In this document: piece after piece, positions 1 to 5,847 of the stretch
Layout: each line of letters begins with the position of its first letter
How positions within the stretch are numbered: position 1 is the stretch's first letter
Assembly: GCA_030831135.1 (NCBI GenBank)
Contig: JAURLR010000125.1
Coordinates: 1-5,847, forward strand
From: Alphaproteobacteria bacterium
GTDB taxonomy: Bacteria > Pseudomonadota > Alphaproteobacteria > UBA6615
Reading direction: 5' to 3'
DNA length: 5,847 bases
Notes under the pieces: generated by a model
What the model was told of the DNA's origin: nothing
The model's input: only the letters and a program-made list of their open reading frames with translations
Databases searched by the model: none
Translations under genes and position numbers: made by a program

Positions 1-766
<766 letters not shown>

Positions 767-799
767 CCGTAACCGGGTAACGGCGAGAGCCCGGGAGAC

Positions 800-803
800 A
801 GGA
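800..803 (+). promoter_or_regulatory. Ribosome-binding site of mreC
   Basis: AGGA lies 7 nt before the GTG at 811, and a second purine run, GGGAG (793-797), lies 13 nt before it. The spacing supports GTG 811 as the start. The in-frame ATG at 832 would need the AGGA to act over 28 nt and has no better site of its own. No convincing promoter is seen in the 45-nt mreB-mreC gap. Confidence 0.6.
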
Positions 804-810
804 TAGTCTG

Positions 811-1719
811 GTGGTAAAACGTAATGCGAGCATGTCAGTTGCAGGTCTGGCCGTACCGGTCAGAATCTGGGGGCAGCGCTTTGCATTTCTTGTCCTGCTT
901 ACGTTTGCCTTTGCGCTGATGCTGCTCAGCAAGGCGGAAACCGGCGCCTTGCAGAATGCGCGCATCTTTATCGTCGATGGCGTGGCGCCGATCCTTTCGG
1001 TGATGTCGCGCCCGGTCGAAGCCGGGCAGGAGGTTTCTCGTTCGGTGCGGAACTTCTTCGTGGTTCATGCCGAGAACGAACGGTTGCGCCAGGAAAACGA
1101 ACGCCTGATCCGCTGGATGCAGGCGGCGCGCCAGCTGGAAGTTGAAAACGCCACGCTGCGCGCGCAGCTTGAATACGTTCCCGAGATGGCGCCGCGCGCC
1201 GTGACCGCCCGGGTCATCGCCGATACCGGTGGTGGATTTTTCCACAGCCTTCTGATCAACGCTGGCGCACGCCACTTTGTCCAACGCGGGCAGGCCGTCG
1301 TCTCTCATGCGGGGGTGGTTGGTCGTATCGCGGAAGTTGGTGATCGGTCGGCGCGCGTCCTGCTGATGACCGACCTGAACTCGCGTATCCCTGCGATTGT
1401 TGAATCGACCGGGGACCGCGTGATTGTCACAGGAAACAACTCCCGCTGGCCCGCTGTTACCTATCTGGCCACCAACTCGCCGGTCTCGGTGGGGGACCGG
1501 GTGGTGACATCTGGCGATGGAGGCGTTTTCCCGCCGGGATTGCCCATCGGCACCATTTCGGAAGCCAGTGAGACGCGCATCGTGCTGCAGCCGGTTGTCG
1601 ATCTGGCCCGGCTGAGTGAGGCACGTATCCTCGATTACGGGGTCGAGGGCATTCTGCCGCCCCCCGAGAAGGTGCCCGCGGTCGATAAAGCGGCAACCGC
1701 CACCGGGACAGCAAAATGA
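811..1719 (+). CDS. mreC: MreC, periplasmic scaffold of the Rod complex
   Basis: Bitopic inner-membrane protein whose periplasmic part contacts PBP2 and activates the RodA-PBP2 synthase. The 302 residues show a short cytoplasmic N-terminus, one membrane helix (about 23-40, FAFLVLLTFAFALMLL), a coiled coil rich in Glu, Arg and Leu (about 72-122), then the beta-rich core. Core family motifs are ARVIADTGGGFFHSLLINAG (133-152), GQAVVSHAGVVGRI (160-173) and the signature TSGDGGVFPPGLPIGTI (233-249). The C-terminal tail from about 281 is Pro/Ala-rich and low in complexity, as is usual in the family. The length is slightly below that of E. coli MreC (367 aa), mainly in this tail. GTG 811 is chosen as start for its AGGA site; ATG 832 (residue 8) is the alternative and would not affect the membrane helix. 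The stop overlaps the mreD start (ATGA), which suggests translational coupling. Confidence 0.96.
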   Translation: MVKRNASMSVAGLAVPVRIWGQRFAFLVLLTFAFALMLLSKAETGALQNARIFIVDGVAPILSVMSRPVEAGQEVSRSVRNFFVVHAENERLRQENERLIRWMQAARQLEVENATLRAQLEYVPEMAPRAVTARVIADTGGGFFHSLLINAGARHFVQRGQAVVSHAGVVGRIAEVGDRSARVLLMTDLNSRIPAIVESTGDRVIVTGNNSRWPAVTYLATNSPVSVGDRVVTSGDGGVFPPGLPIGTISEASETRIVLQPVVDLARLSEARILDYGVEGILPPPEKVPAVDKAATATGTAK

Positions 1720-2240
1720 ACCAGCCCGGGATTGGCACATTTGGCGACCTGGCGCGCCGTGTGGTGCCGGGGGTGACCACGGTTTTTCTCGTCTTTCTGG
1801 CCCATCTTCACCTGCCGTTTCCCTACTACACCGAGATCGCACCCGCATTGCCCCTGATGGGGGTCTATTACTGGGTGGTGTTCCGACCAGACCTGATGCC
1901 GCGGATCCTCGTTTTTGCGATCGGGTTGTTTCAGGATGCCCTGATCGGCGCACCGTTTGGGCTCACGGCGATGATTTATCTTCTCACCCATGCCTTCGTG
2001 CTGAGCCAGAGACGTTTTCTGGTCGGGAAGCCGTTCTGGATTTTCTGGAGCGGGTTCGCCATCGTGGCGCCCGTGGCTGGTGCTCTGACCTGGATCATCG
2101 CGTCAGCCCTGCGGGGGGCCGTTCTGCCCAGTGATGTCGTGCTGGCCAGTATCGGGCTGACGATTGTGGTGTTCCCGGTGGTTGCGTGGTTCCTGCTGCG
2201 AAGCCAGCGATGGCTGGTTGGCGCAACGGAGCCATCATGA
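1716..2240 (+). CDS. mreD: MreD, multi-pass membrane component of the Rod complex
   Basis: Small integral inner-membrane protein required with MreC for lateral wall growth; its biochemical role is poorly defined. The 174 residues are close to the family's usual 160-180. About six hydrophobic segments can be read (roughly 15-33, 41-56, 62-78, 82-97, 106-130 and 141-162), with short charged links such as QRR (98-100). The family-like core is YYWVVFRPDLMP (51-62) followed by GLFQDALIGAPFGLTAM (70-86), which corresponds to the Gly/Asp/Pro-containing motif in other MreD proteins. The ATG overlaps the mreC stop, with GGGA (1705-1708) 7 nt upstream. Its own stop overlaps the mrdA start in the same ATGA fashion. 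MreD sequences diverge fast, so position between mreC and mrdA is a large part of the evidence, but the motifs agree. Confidence 0.93.
   Translation: MNQPGIGTFGDLARRVVPGVTTVFLVFLAHLHLPFPYYTEIAPALPLMGVYYWVVFRPDLMPRILVFAIGLFQDALIGAPFGLTAMIYLLTHAFVLSQRRFLVGKPFWIFWSGFAIVAPVAGALTWIIASALRGAVLPSDVVLASIGLTIVVFPVVAWFLLRSQRWLVGATEPS
2227..2231 (+). promoter_or_regulatory. Ribosome-binding site that fixes the mrdA start
   Basis: CGGAG ends 5 nt before the ATG at 2237, inside the last codons of mreD. This supports ATG 2237 rather than the longer frame opening at GTG 2186, which would add 17 residues lying entirely within mreD and with no PBP2 character. Confidence 0.65.
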
Positions 2241-4126
2241 ACAGCCGCGACAATGACCGTCAGCGGTTTTTCACCCGCCGCGCGGCTTTGCTTGCCGGCG
2301 GCCAGTTCGGTCTTCTCGCGGCCCTTGTGGGCCGGATGTACTATCTGCAGGTCGTCGAATCCGAGCGTTATCACATGCTGGCCGAGGAAAACCGCATCAA
2401 CATGCGGTTGCTTCCTCCCTCGCGCGGCCGGATTCTCGACCGGTTCGGGGTTCCGGTTGCCATCAACGAGCAGAATTATCGGGTACTGATAAAATCCGAG
2501 AATACCCCCGATGTCTCGGCGGTGCTCGACCGGCTCGCCATGATCATTCCGATCAATGCCGATGAGAAGACGCGTATTCTCAAGGAAATCCGTCGGAAGA
2601 AGAAATTCGTTCCTGTCACGGTGCGGGAGTTCCTGGAATGGGAGGATGTGGCGCGGCTCGAAGTCAATGCGCCGGATCTGCCGGGTGTGACCATCGATGT
2701 TAGCGAACGGCGGTTTTATCCCAACGGCATCGCTGCCGCACATGTGCTTGGTTATGTCGGCGCACCCCGGCGTGAAGATCTGACCGGTGACCCGCTGCTC
2801 GAACTTCCCGGTTTCCGGATCGGGCGCAGCGGGGTTGAGCGGGCTTTCGACAAGCCGTTGCGGGGCACGGCAGGCGCCAGCCAGCTGGAGGTCAATGCGG
2901 TCGGGCGGGTGATCCGCGAACTTGACCGACAGGAAGGCGATGCCGGCCGCGATGTCGTGTTGACCATGGACATGGCATTGCAGCGTTCCGCCATGCGCCG
3001 TCTCGGCGATGAATCCGGGGCGGTTGTGGTCATGGATATCGAAACCGGTGGGCTGATCGCGCAGGCATCGACGCCGAGTTTTGATCCCAATGCCTTTACC
3101 GAAGGGTTGAGCAACGCCCAATGGCGGGCGCTGGCAGACAATGAACGCGCGCCGTTGCGAAACAAGGCGATCGCGGGTGAATATGCGCCCGGTTCGACAT
3201 TCAAGATGGTGGTGGCGCTTGCGGCTCTCGAAGAAGGCGTGATCACGCCGAAGACGAGCTTTTTCTGCCCCGGCCATCTGGAGCTTGGGGACGGCAAATT
3301 CCATTGCTGGAAGCGCCATGGCCACGGCCATGTGGATCTGGTCCGTTCCATCTCGGAATCCTGCGACGTCTACTATTACGAGATTGTCCGCAAGGTCGGG
3401 ATCGACAAGATCGCCGAAATGGCGTCACGTTTCGGGCTGGGCACCGATCTGGGGCTCGATGTCCCCGGTGAGCGTACCGGACTCGTGCCGACCAAATCCT
3501 GGAAGCGGGCGGTCATTGGTCAGCCCTGGGTGCTCGGCGAAACCCTGGTGGCGGGGATCGGGCAGGGGTTCGTACTCACGACCCCGTTGCAGCTGGTGAC
3601 CATGACGGCGCGCATGGTCAATGGGGGAAAAGCGGTCTTCCCGCATATCGCGCGTGACGTGACCCGCCGCGGGGATCTGACCGAGCGCGTGCCGCGCGAA
3701 CAGGTCTCGATCGGCGTGGATGCCGGGCATCTGGACCTGATGATGAAGGCCATGGCAGAGGTCACGCTGGACCCCCGTGGAACAGCGCATGCCGCCCGCA
3801 TCAAGGTGCCTGGCCTGTCGATGGCGGGAAAAACGGGGACCGCGCAGGTGCGCCGGATTACCCGCCGCGAGCGTGAAGGGGGCGTCCGGACGAATGATGA
3901 ACTTCCCTGGCGATTCCGCGATCACGCCTTGTTCGTGGGCTACGCGCCGGTCGAAAAGCCACGCTACGCGATTGCGGTGGTGGTGGAGCATGGCGGCGGC
4001 GGGTCGTCTGTTGCCGCACCGATCGCGCGCGACATCCTGACCGAAACCCTGGAACGTGACCCGGCAAAGCTGGCGCCGGGTGCGGATGTTGCCGGGCTGC
4101 GCGGTCCCTCCCGGCAGGGCACCTAG
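2237..4126 (+). CDS. mrdA: PBP2, elongation-specific class B transpeptidase
   Basis: D,D-transpeptidase that crosslinks glycan strands made by RodA during cylinder growth; target of mecillinam in other bacteria. The 629 residues match the family (E. coli 633). Order: short cytoplasmic N-terminus, one membrane anchor (about 18-37), pedestal/dimerisation region with RGRILDRFGVPVA (64-76), RRFYPNG (158-164) and GRSGVERAFD (196-205), then the transpeptidase domain from about 240. Catalytic motifs are complete: STFK with nucleophile Ser320 and Lys323, SCD (Ser375-Asp377) and KTGT (Lys532-Thr535). Between the first two motifs lie Cys344 (CPGH), Cys357 (CWK) and His363 (GHG); with Cys376 they form a likely zinc site. 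These are the only cysteines in the protein. The start overlaps the mreD stop; rodA follows after 9 nt, so the transpeptidase and its glycosyltransferase partner are made together. The name pbpA is also used. Confidence 0.97.
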   Translation: MNSRDNDRQRFFTRRAALLAGGQFGLLAALVGRMYYLQVVESERYHMLAEENRINMRLLPPSRGRILDRFGVPVAINEQNYRVLIKSENTPDVSAVLDRLAMIIPINADEKTRILKEIRRKKKFVPVTVREFLEWEDVARLEVNAPDLPGVTIDVSERRFYPNGIAAAHVLGYVGAPRREDLTGDPLLELPGFRIGRSGVERAFDKPLRGTAGASQLEVNAVGRVIRELDRQEGDAGRDVVLTMDMALQRSAMRRLGDESGAVVVMDIETGGLIAQASTPSFDPNAFTEGLSNAQWRALADNERAPLRNKAIAGEYAPGSTFKMVVALAALEEGVITPKTSFFCPGHLELGDGKFHCWKRHGHGHVDLVRSISESCDVYYYEIVRKVGIDKIAEMASRFGLGTDLGLDVPGERTGLVPTKSWKRAVIGQPWVLGETLVAGIGQGFVLTTPLQLVTMTARMVNGGKAVFPHIARDVTRRGDLTERVPREQVSIGVDAGHLDLMMKAMAEVTLDPRGTAHAARIKVPGLSMAGKTGTAQVRRITRREREGGVRTNDELPWRFRDHALFVGYAPVEKPRYAIAVVVEHGGGGSSVAAPIARDILTETLERDPAKLAPGADVAGLRGPSRQGT

Positions 4127-4129
4127 AGG
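4125..4129 (+). promoter_or_regulatory. Ribosome-binding site of rodA overlapping the mrdA stop
   Basis: AGAGG begins inside the TAG stop of mrdA (4124-4126) and ends 6 nt before the rodA ATG at 4136. The arrangement lets ribosomes ending on mrdA reinitiate on rodA, consistent with balanced production of PBP2 and RodA. This role is inferred from spacing only. Confidence 0.65.
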
Positions 4130-4135
4130 CGCATC

Positions 4136-5272
4136 ATGTCGCAATTCGGCACATCGCAACCCACGCTTCGTCAAAAGCTCCTGCACCTGAACTGGGAACT
4201 GGTGCTGTTGATCGTGCTGACCGCATCCATCGGCTTTGCGATGCTGTATTCGGCCGCGAATGGCAGCTTTGACCCCTGGGCGTCGCGCCAGTTCTCGCGT
4301 TTCTGCGTCGGGCTTGCCATGATGCTGGTCGTGGCGCTGGTGGATATAAGACTGTGGCTGCGGGCGTCCTATCCGATATACGCGATTTGCCTGGGACTTC
4401 TGGCGGCCGTGGAGATCATGGGGTCCATCGGCATGGGGGCCCAGCGTTGGCTCGATCTGGGATTTTTCCAGCTGCAGCCGTCAGAAGTCATGAAAATTGC
4501 CGTGATCCTGGCGCTGGCCCGCTATTTCCATGGCTTTGATGTGGACGAGGCCGGTCGCCTGCGCAACCTATGGATACCGGTCCTGATTGTCGTGGCGCCG
4601 ATCGCACTCGTCCTGCGCCAGCCCGATCTGGGCACGGCCATGGTGGTGGCGATGGTGGGGGGCGCGATGTTCTGGCTCGGCGGCGCGCGCCTGTGGCAAT
4701 TCGGCGTGGTGGCCGCGGGGGTTGCGGCCGCCGTCCCGATGGCGTGGCAGTTCCTGCACGCCTATCAGAAACAGCGCATCTTCACATTTCTCAACCCGGA
4801 AAATGATCCGCTGGGATCGGGCTACCACATCCTGCAGTCCAAGATCGCGCTGGGCTCGGGGGGCATGTTCGGAAAAGGATTCCTGGAAGGAACACAGAGC
4901 CATCTGAACTTTTTGCCCGAGAAACAGACCGACTTCATCTTCACCATGCTGGCCGAGGAATTCGGCCTGATCGGGGGGGTGGGCTTGATCGCGCTCTACG
5001 GATTGCTGATCGCCTATGGCATCTTCATCGCATTTCGCTGCCGCAGCCAGTTTGCCCGCCTGCTGGCCATGGGGCTGTCGGTCAACTTCTTCCTCTATGT
5101 CTTCATCAATATCGCGATGGTGATGGGTATCCTGCCGGTGGTCGGGGTGCCGCTGCCGCTGATCTCCTATGGCGGTACGGCCATGCTGACGGTGCTGATC
5201 GGCTTCGGCCTGATCATGAGCTGCTGGCTCCACCGGGACATGTATATCAACCGCCGGGGCGGACTGGCCTGA
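4136..5272 (+). CDS. rodA: RodA, SEDS-family peptidoglycan glycosyltransferase
   Basis: Polytopic inner-membrane enzyme that polymerises lipid II into glycan strands and works as a pair with PBP2. The 378 residues match the family (E. coli 370). About ten hydrophobic segments are readable, starting with 22-40 and ending with 349-364. Diagnostic motifs: GAQRWLDLG (101-109), QPSEVMK (114-120) with the conserved Glu117 and Lys120, RQPDLGTAM (161-169), and PEKQTDFIF (261-269), where Asp266 aligns with the essential SEDS aspartate (Asp262 in E. coli RodA). The N-terminal half of the FTSW/RODA/SPOVE signature starts at Asn325 and its SYGGTA end is at 344-349. It is RodA rather than FtsW because it directly follows mrdA among the mre genes and has the RodA-like loop after QPDLGT. 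No promoter of its own is needed or seen; it ends the operon. Confidence 0.97.
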   Translation: MSQFGTSQPTLRQKLLHLNWELVLLIVLTASIGFAMLYSAANGSFDPWASRQFSRFCVGLAMMLVVALVDIRLWLRASYPIYAICLGLLAAVEIMGSIGMGAQRWLDLGFFQLQPSEVMKIAVILALARYFHGFDVDEAGRLRNLWIPVLIVVAPIALVLRQPDLGTAMVVAMVGGAMFWLGGARLWQFGVVAAGVAAAVPMAWQFLHAYQKQRIFTFLNPENDPLGSGYHILQSKIALGSGGMFGKGFLEGTQSHLNFLPEKQTDFIFTMLAEEFGLIGGVGLIALYGLLIAYGIFIAFRCRSQFARLLAMGLSVNFFLYVFINIAMVMGILPVVGVPLPLISYGGTAMLTVLIGFGLIMSCWLHRDMYINRRGGLA

Positions 5273-5296
5273 ACGCCCCGATTTCGCGCCCCGGCG
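5252..5296 (+). terminator. Alternative GC hairpins at the rodA end, possible operon terminator
   Basis: The element CGCCGGGGCG (5252-5261, last codons of rodA) can pair perfectly over 10 bp with CGCCCCGGCG (5287-5296, 25-nt loop). Its inner part CGGGGCG (5255-5261) can instead pair over 7 bp with CGCCCCG (5274-5280, 12-nt loop spanning the stop codon). The shorter hairpin is followed by only ATTTCG and the longer by TATCGA, so neither has a proper U-tract. It may be a weak or Rho-assisted terminator, or protect the mRNA 3' end. The pairing is seen in the sequence; the role is inferred. Confidence 0.4.
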
Positions 5297-5298
5297 TA

Positions 5299-5334
5299 TC
5301 GACAAGAGGGGGTGCGGATGGTATATCCGCGCCG
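5299..5334 (+). promoter_or_regulatory. Sigma70-type promoter of tRNA-Lys
   Basis: The -35 candidate TCGACA (5299-5304) matches TTGACA at 5 of 6 positions. After a 17-nt spacer comes TATATC (5322-5327), matching TATAAT at 4 of 6. Transcription would begin near 5334, leaving a leader of about 18 nt before the tRNA. The stretch between the -10 and the start, CGCGCC (5328-5333), is all G and C, as in stable-RNA promoters under stringent (ppGpp) control. A 9-bp dyad, GGTGCGGAT (5311-5319) with ATCCGCGCC (5325-5333, one G-U pair), covers the -10 and discriminator. It lacks a following T-run, so it is not read here as a terminator. Confidence 0.6.
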
Positions 5335-5351
5335 CTTCCAAAGCACACGGT

Positions 5352-5427
<76 letters not shown>

Positions 5428-5434
5428 AAATTTC

Positions 5435-5469
5435 AGGGTTGGCGAGAAATCGCCGGCCCTTTGTCTTTT
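5435..5469 (+). terminator. Intrinsic terminator of tRNA-Lys
   Basis: GGGTTGGCGA (5436-5445) pairs with TCGCCGGCCC (5450-5459) over 10 bp including two G-U pairs, extended by A5435-T5460. The loop is the GNRA-type tetraloop GAAA (5446-5449). A T-rich tract, TTTGTCTTTT (5460-5469), follows directly, the classic Rho-independent layout. On the other strand the stem is followed by AAATTTT, so it might also act in reverse, though no minus-strand gene is seen here. It separates tRNA-Lys from arsH. Confidence 0.88.
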
Positions 5470-5471
5470 GG

Positions 5472-5501
5472 GGATGACGGGGTGTCACCGAACTGTCATC
5501 C
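5472..5501 (+). promoter_or_regulatory. Nested dyad in the arsH leader, possible operator or RNA hairpin
   Basis: GGATGAC (5472-5478) and GTCATCC (5495-5501) form a perfect 7-bp inverted repeat. It extends inward by a G-T wobble (5479/5494) and a G-C pair (5480/5493) to a 9-bp stem with a 12-nt loop. The loop begins with its own odd palindrome, GGTGTCACC (5481-5489). The element lies between the tRNA terminator and the arsH ribosome-binding site. It could bind a dimeric repressor, or be a leader hairpin in the mRNA. It does not resemble an ArsR site that I can recognise. No convincing -35/-10 pair for arsH was found in this 49-nt space. Confidence 0.45.
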
Positions 5502-5504
5502 GCC

Positions 5505-5510
5505 ATGGAG
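5505..5510 (+). promoter_or_regulatory. Ribosome-binding site supporting the TTG start of arsH
   Basis: ATGGAG, with core GGAG at 5507-5510, lies 8 nt before TTG 5519. The ATG inside this element (5505) is out of frame with arsH and meets a TAG after six codons. The in-frame ATG at 5474 has G residues directly against it and no spaced site. Confidence 0.55.
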
Positions 5511-5518
5511 TTGTCTCA

Positions 5519-5847
5519 TTGGTAGAGCCTTTGGACCCGACCCCGAATCTGGACAAGTCGATATCCGGACCGGCGGACAGCGAGAAGTTGCTGTCCCCGG
5601 AGACCGCATCCCACAAGCCACGTATCCTGCTGCTCCACGGTTCGTTGCGGGCACGGTCCTTCAGCCGCCTCGTCAATCAGGAAGCAGCGCGAATTCTCGA
5701 GCATCTGGGGGCGGAAACCCGGATGTTCGACCCGACCGGCCTGCCGCTGCCCGATGACGCCGACGAAAATCATCCCAAGGTTCGGGAACTGCGTGAACTG
5801 GTGGTCTGGAGCGAAGGCATGGTCTGGTGTTCGCCCGAACGCCACGG
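5519..5847 (+). CDS. arsH: ArsH, NADPH-dependent FMN reductase (3' end outside window)
   Basis: Cytoplasmic flavoprotein of the flavodoxin-like fold. Characterised ArsH proteins oxidise trivalent methylarsenicals such as methylarsenite to the less toxic pentavalent form, using FMN and NADPH. The 109 complete codons present are just under half of the usual length of about 230-250 residues. Evidence: the N-terminal extension with a PNLDKS-like element (9-14), the first strand RILLLHG (35-41) running into the FMN phosphate loop GSLRARSFSR (41-50), the ArsH-typical FDPTGLPLPDD (70-80), HPKVRELREL (85-94), and the hallmark WSEGMVWCSPERH (97-109). TTG 5519 is chosen because GGAG lies 8 nt upstream; ATG 5474 would add 15 residues made from the leader dyad, and TTG 5531 is a further option. 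It lies 91 nt after tRNA-Lys, beyond a terminator. More ars genes may lie to the right but cannot be seen. The frame is open and undamaged. Confidence 0.93.
   Translation, partial: MVEPLDPTPNLDKSISGPADSEKLLSPETASHKPRILLLHGSLRARSFSRLVNQEAARILEHLGAETRMFDPTGLPLPDDADENHPKVRELRELVVWSEGMVWCSPERH

Noticed and set aside
835..1953. 372-codon open frame on the minus strand opposite mreC and mreD
   Set aside because: Antisense shadow of two well-supported genes; composition dominated by Arg, Gly, Pro and His with no family resemblance.
2186..2236. Upstream GTG start for mrdA adding 17 residues
   Set aside because: The added residues lie wholly within mreD and do not resemble PBP2 N-termini, whereas ATG 2237 has a spaced CGGAG and the operon's ATGA overlap.
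1976..3331. 451-codon open frame on the minus strand opposite mreD and mrdA
   Set aside because: It lies opposite secure genes with catalytic motifs, has no recognisable domain, is rich in His, Arg and Pro as expected for the antisense of GC-rich coding DNA, and lacks gene-like context.
5474..5518. In-frame ATG start for arsH at 5474
   Set aside because: No spaced ribosome-binding site, and the extension would encode the inverted repeat of the leader; TTG 5519 has GGAG at a good distance.
5531..5538. TTGGACCC, an 8-nt reverse complement of the tRNA variable/T-stem bases 5395-5402
   Set aside because: An 8-bp inverted match over this distance is reasonably expected by chance, and the tRNA transcript should end before this point.
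5516..5845. 109-codon minus-strand open frame opposite arsH
   Set aside because: Shadow of arsH; no motif or ribosome-binding site supports it.

Overview
The window (about 60% GC or more by eye, tightly packed, all genes on the + strand) looks like the chromosome of an alphaproteobacterium. The gene order mreB-mreC-mreD-mrdA-rodA, GTG and TTG starts, 4-nt stop/start overlaps and the character of the proteins suggest a Rhodospirillales-like lineage. That placement is inferred from protein style only and is not certain below class level.

Layout. Positions 1-765 hold the 3' three quarters of mreB, and 811-1719 mreC (GTG start). mreD (1716-2240) overlaps mreC by ATGA, mrdA/PBP2 (2237-4126) overlaps mreD by ATGA, and rodA (4136-5272) has its ribosome-binding site overlapping the mrdA stop. 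Together these make one cell-elongation (Rod complex) operon. MreB is the actin-like filament, MreC and MreD are its membrane and periplasmic partners, RodA polymerises glycan strands from lipid II, and PBP2 crosslinks them.

The rodA stop region can fold into two mutually exclusive GC-rich hairpins. A good sigma70-type promoter follows (5299-5304 / 5322-5327, 17-nt spacer, GC-rich discriminator), driving a complete tRNA-Lys(CTT) with encoded CCA (5352-5427). A strong intrinsic terminator ends the tRNA transcript (5435-5469).

After a short leader with a dyad (5472-5501), an arsH gene begins at a TTG codon (5519) and runs off the right edge. ArsH is an NADPH:FMN oxidoreductase linked to organoarsenical resistance. 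It is functionally unrelated to the elongasome and marks where a core locus meets an accessory gene, at a tRNA gene.

No gap without a gene exceeds 100 bases. No mobile element, CRISPR array or clearly novel multigene system is visible. The points most worth a second look are a predicted Cys3-His zinc site in PBP2 that uses all three cysteines of the protein, a tRNA D-arm-like sequence at the arsH start, and the structured arsH leader.
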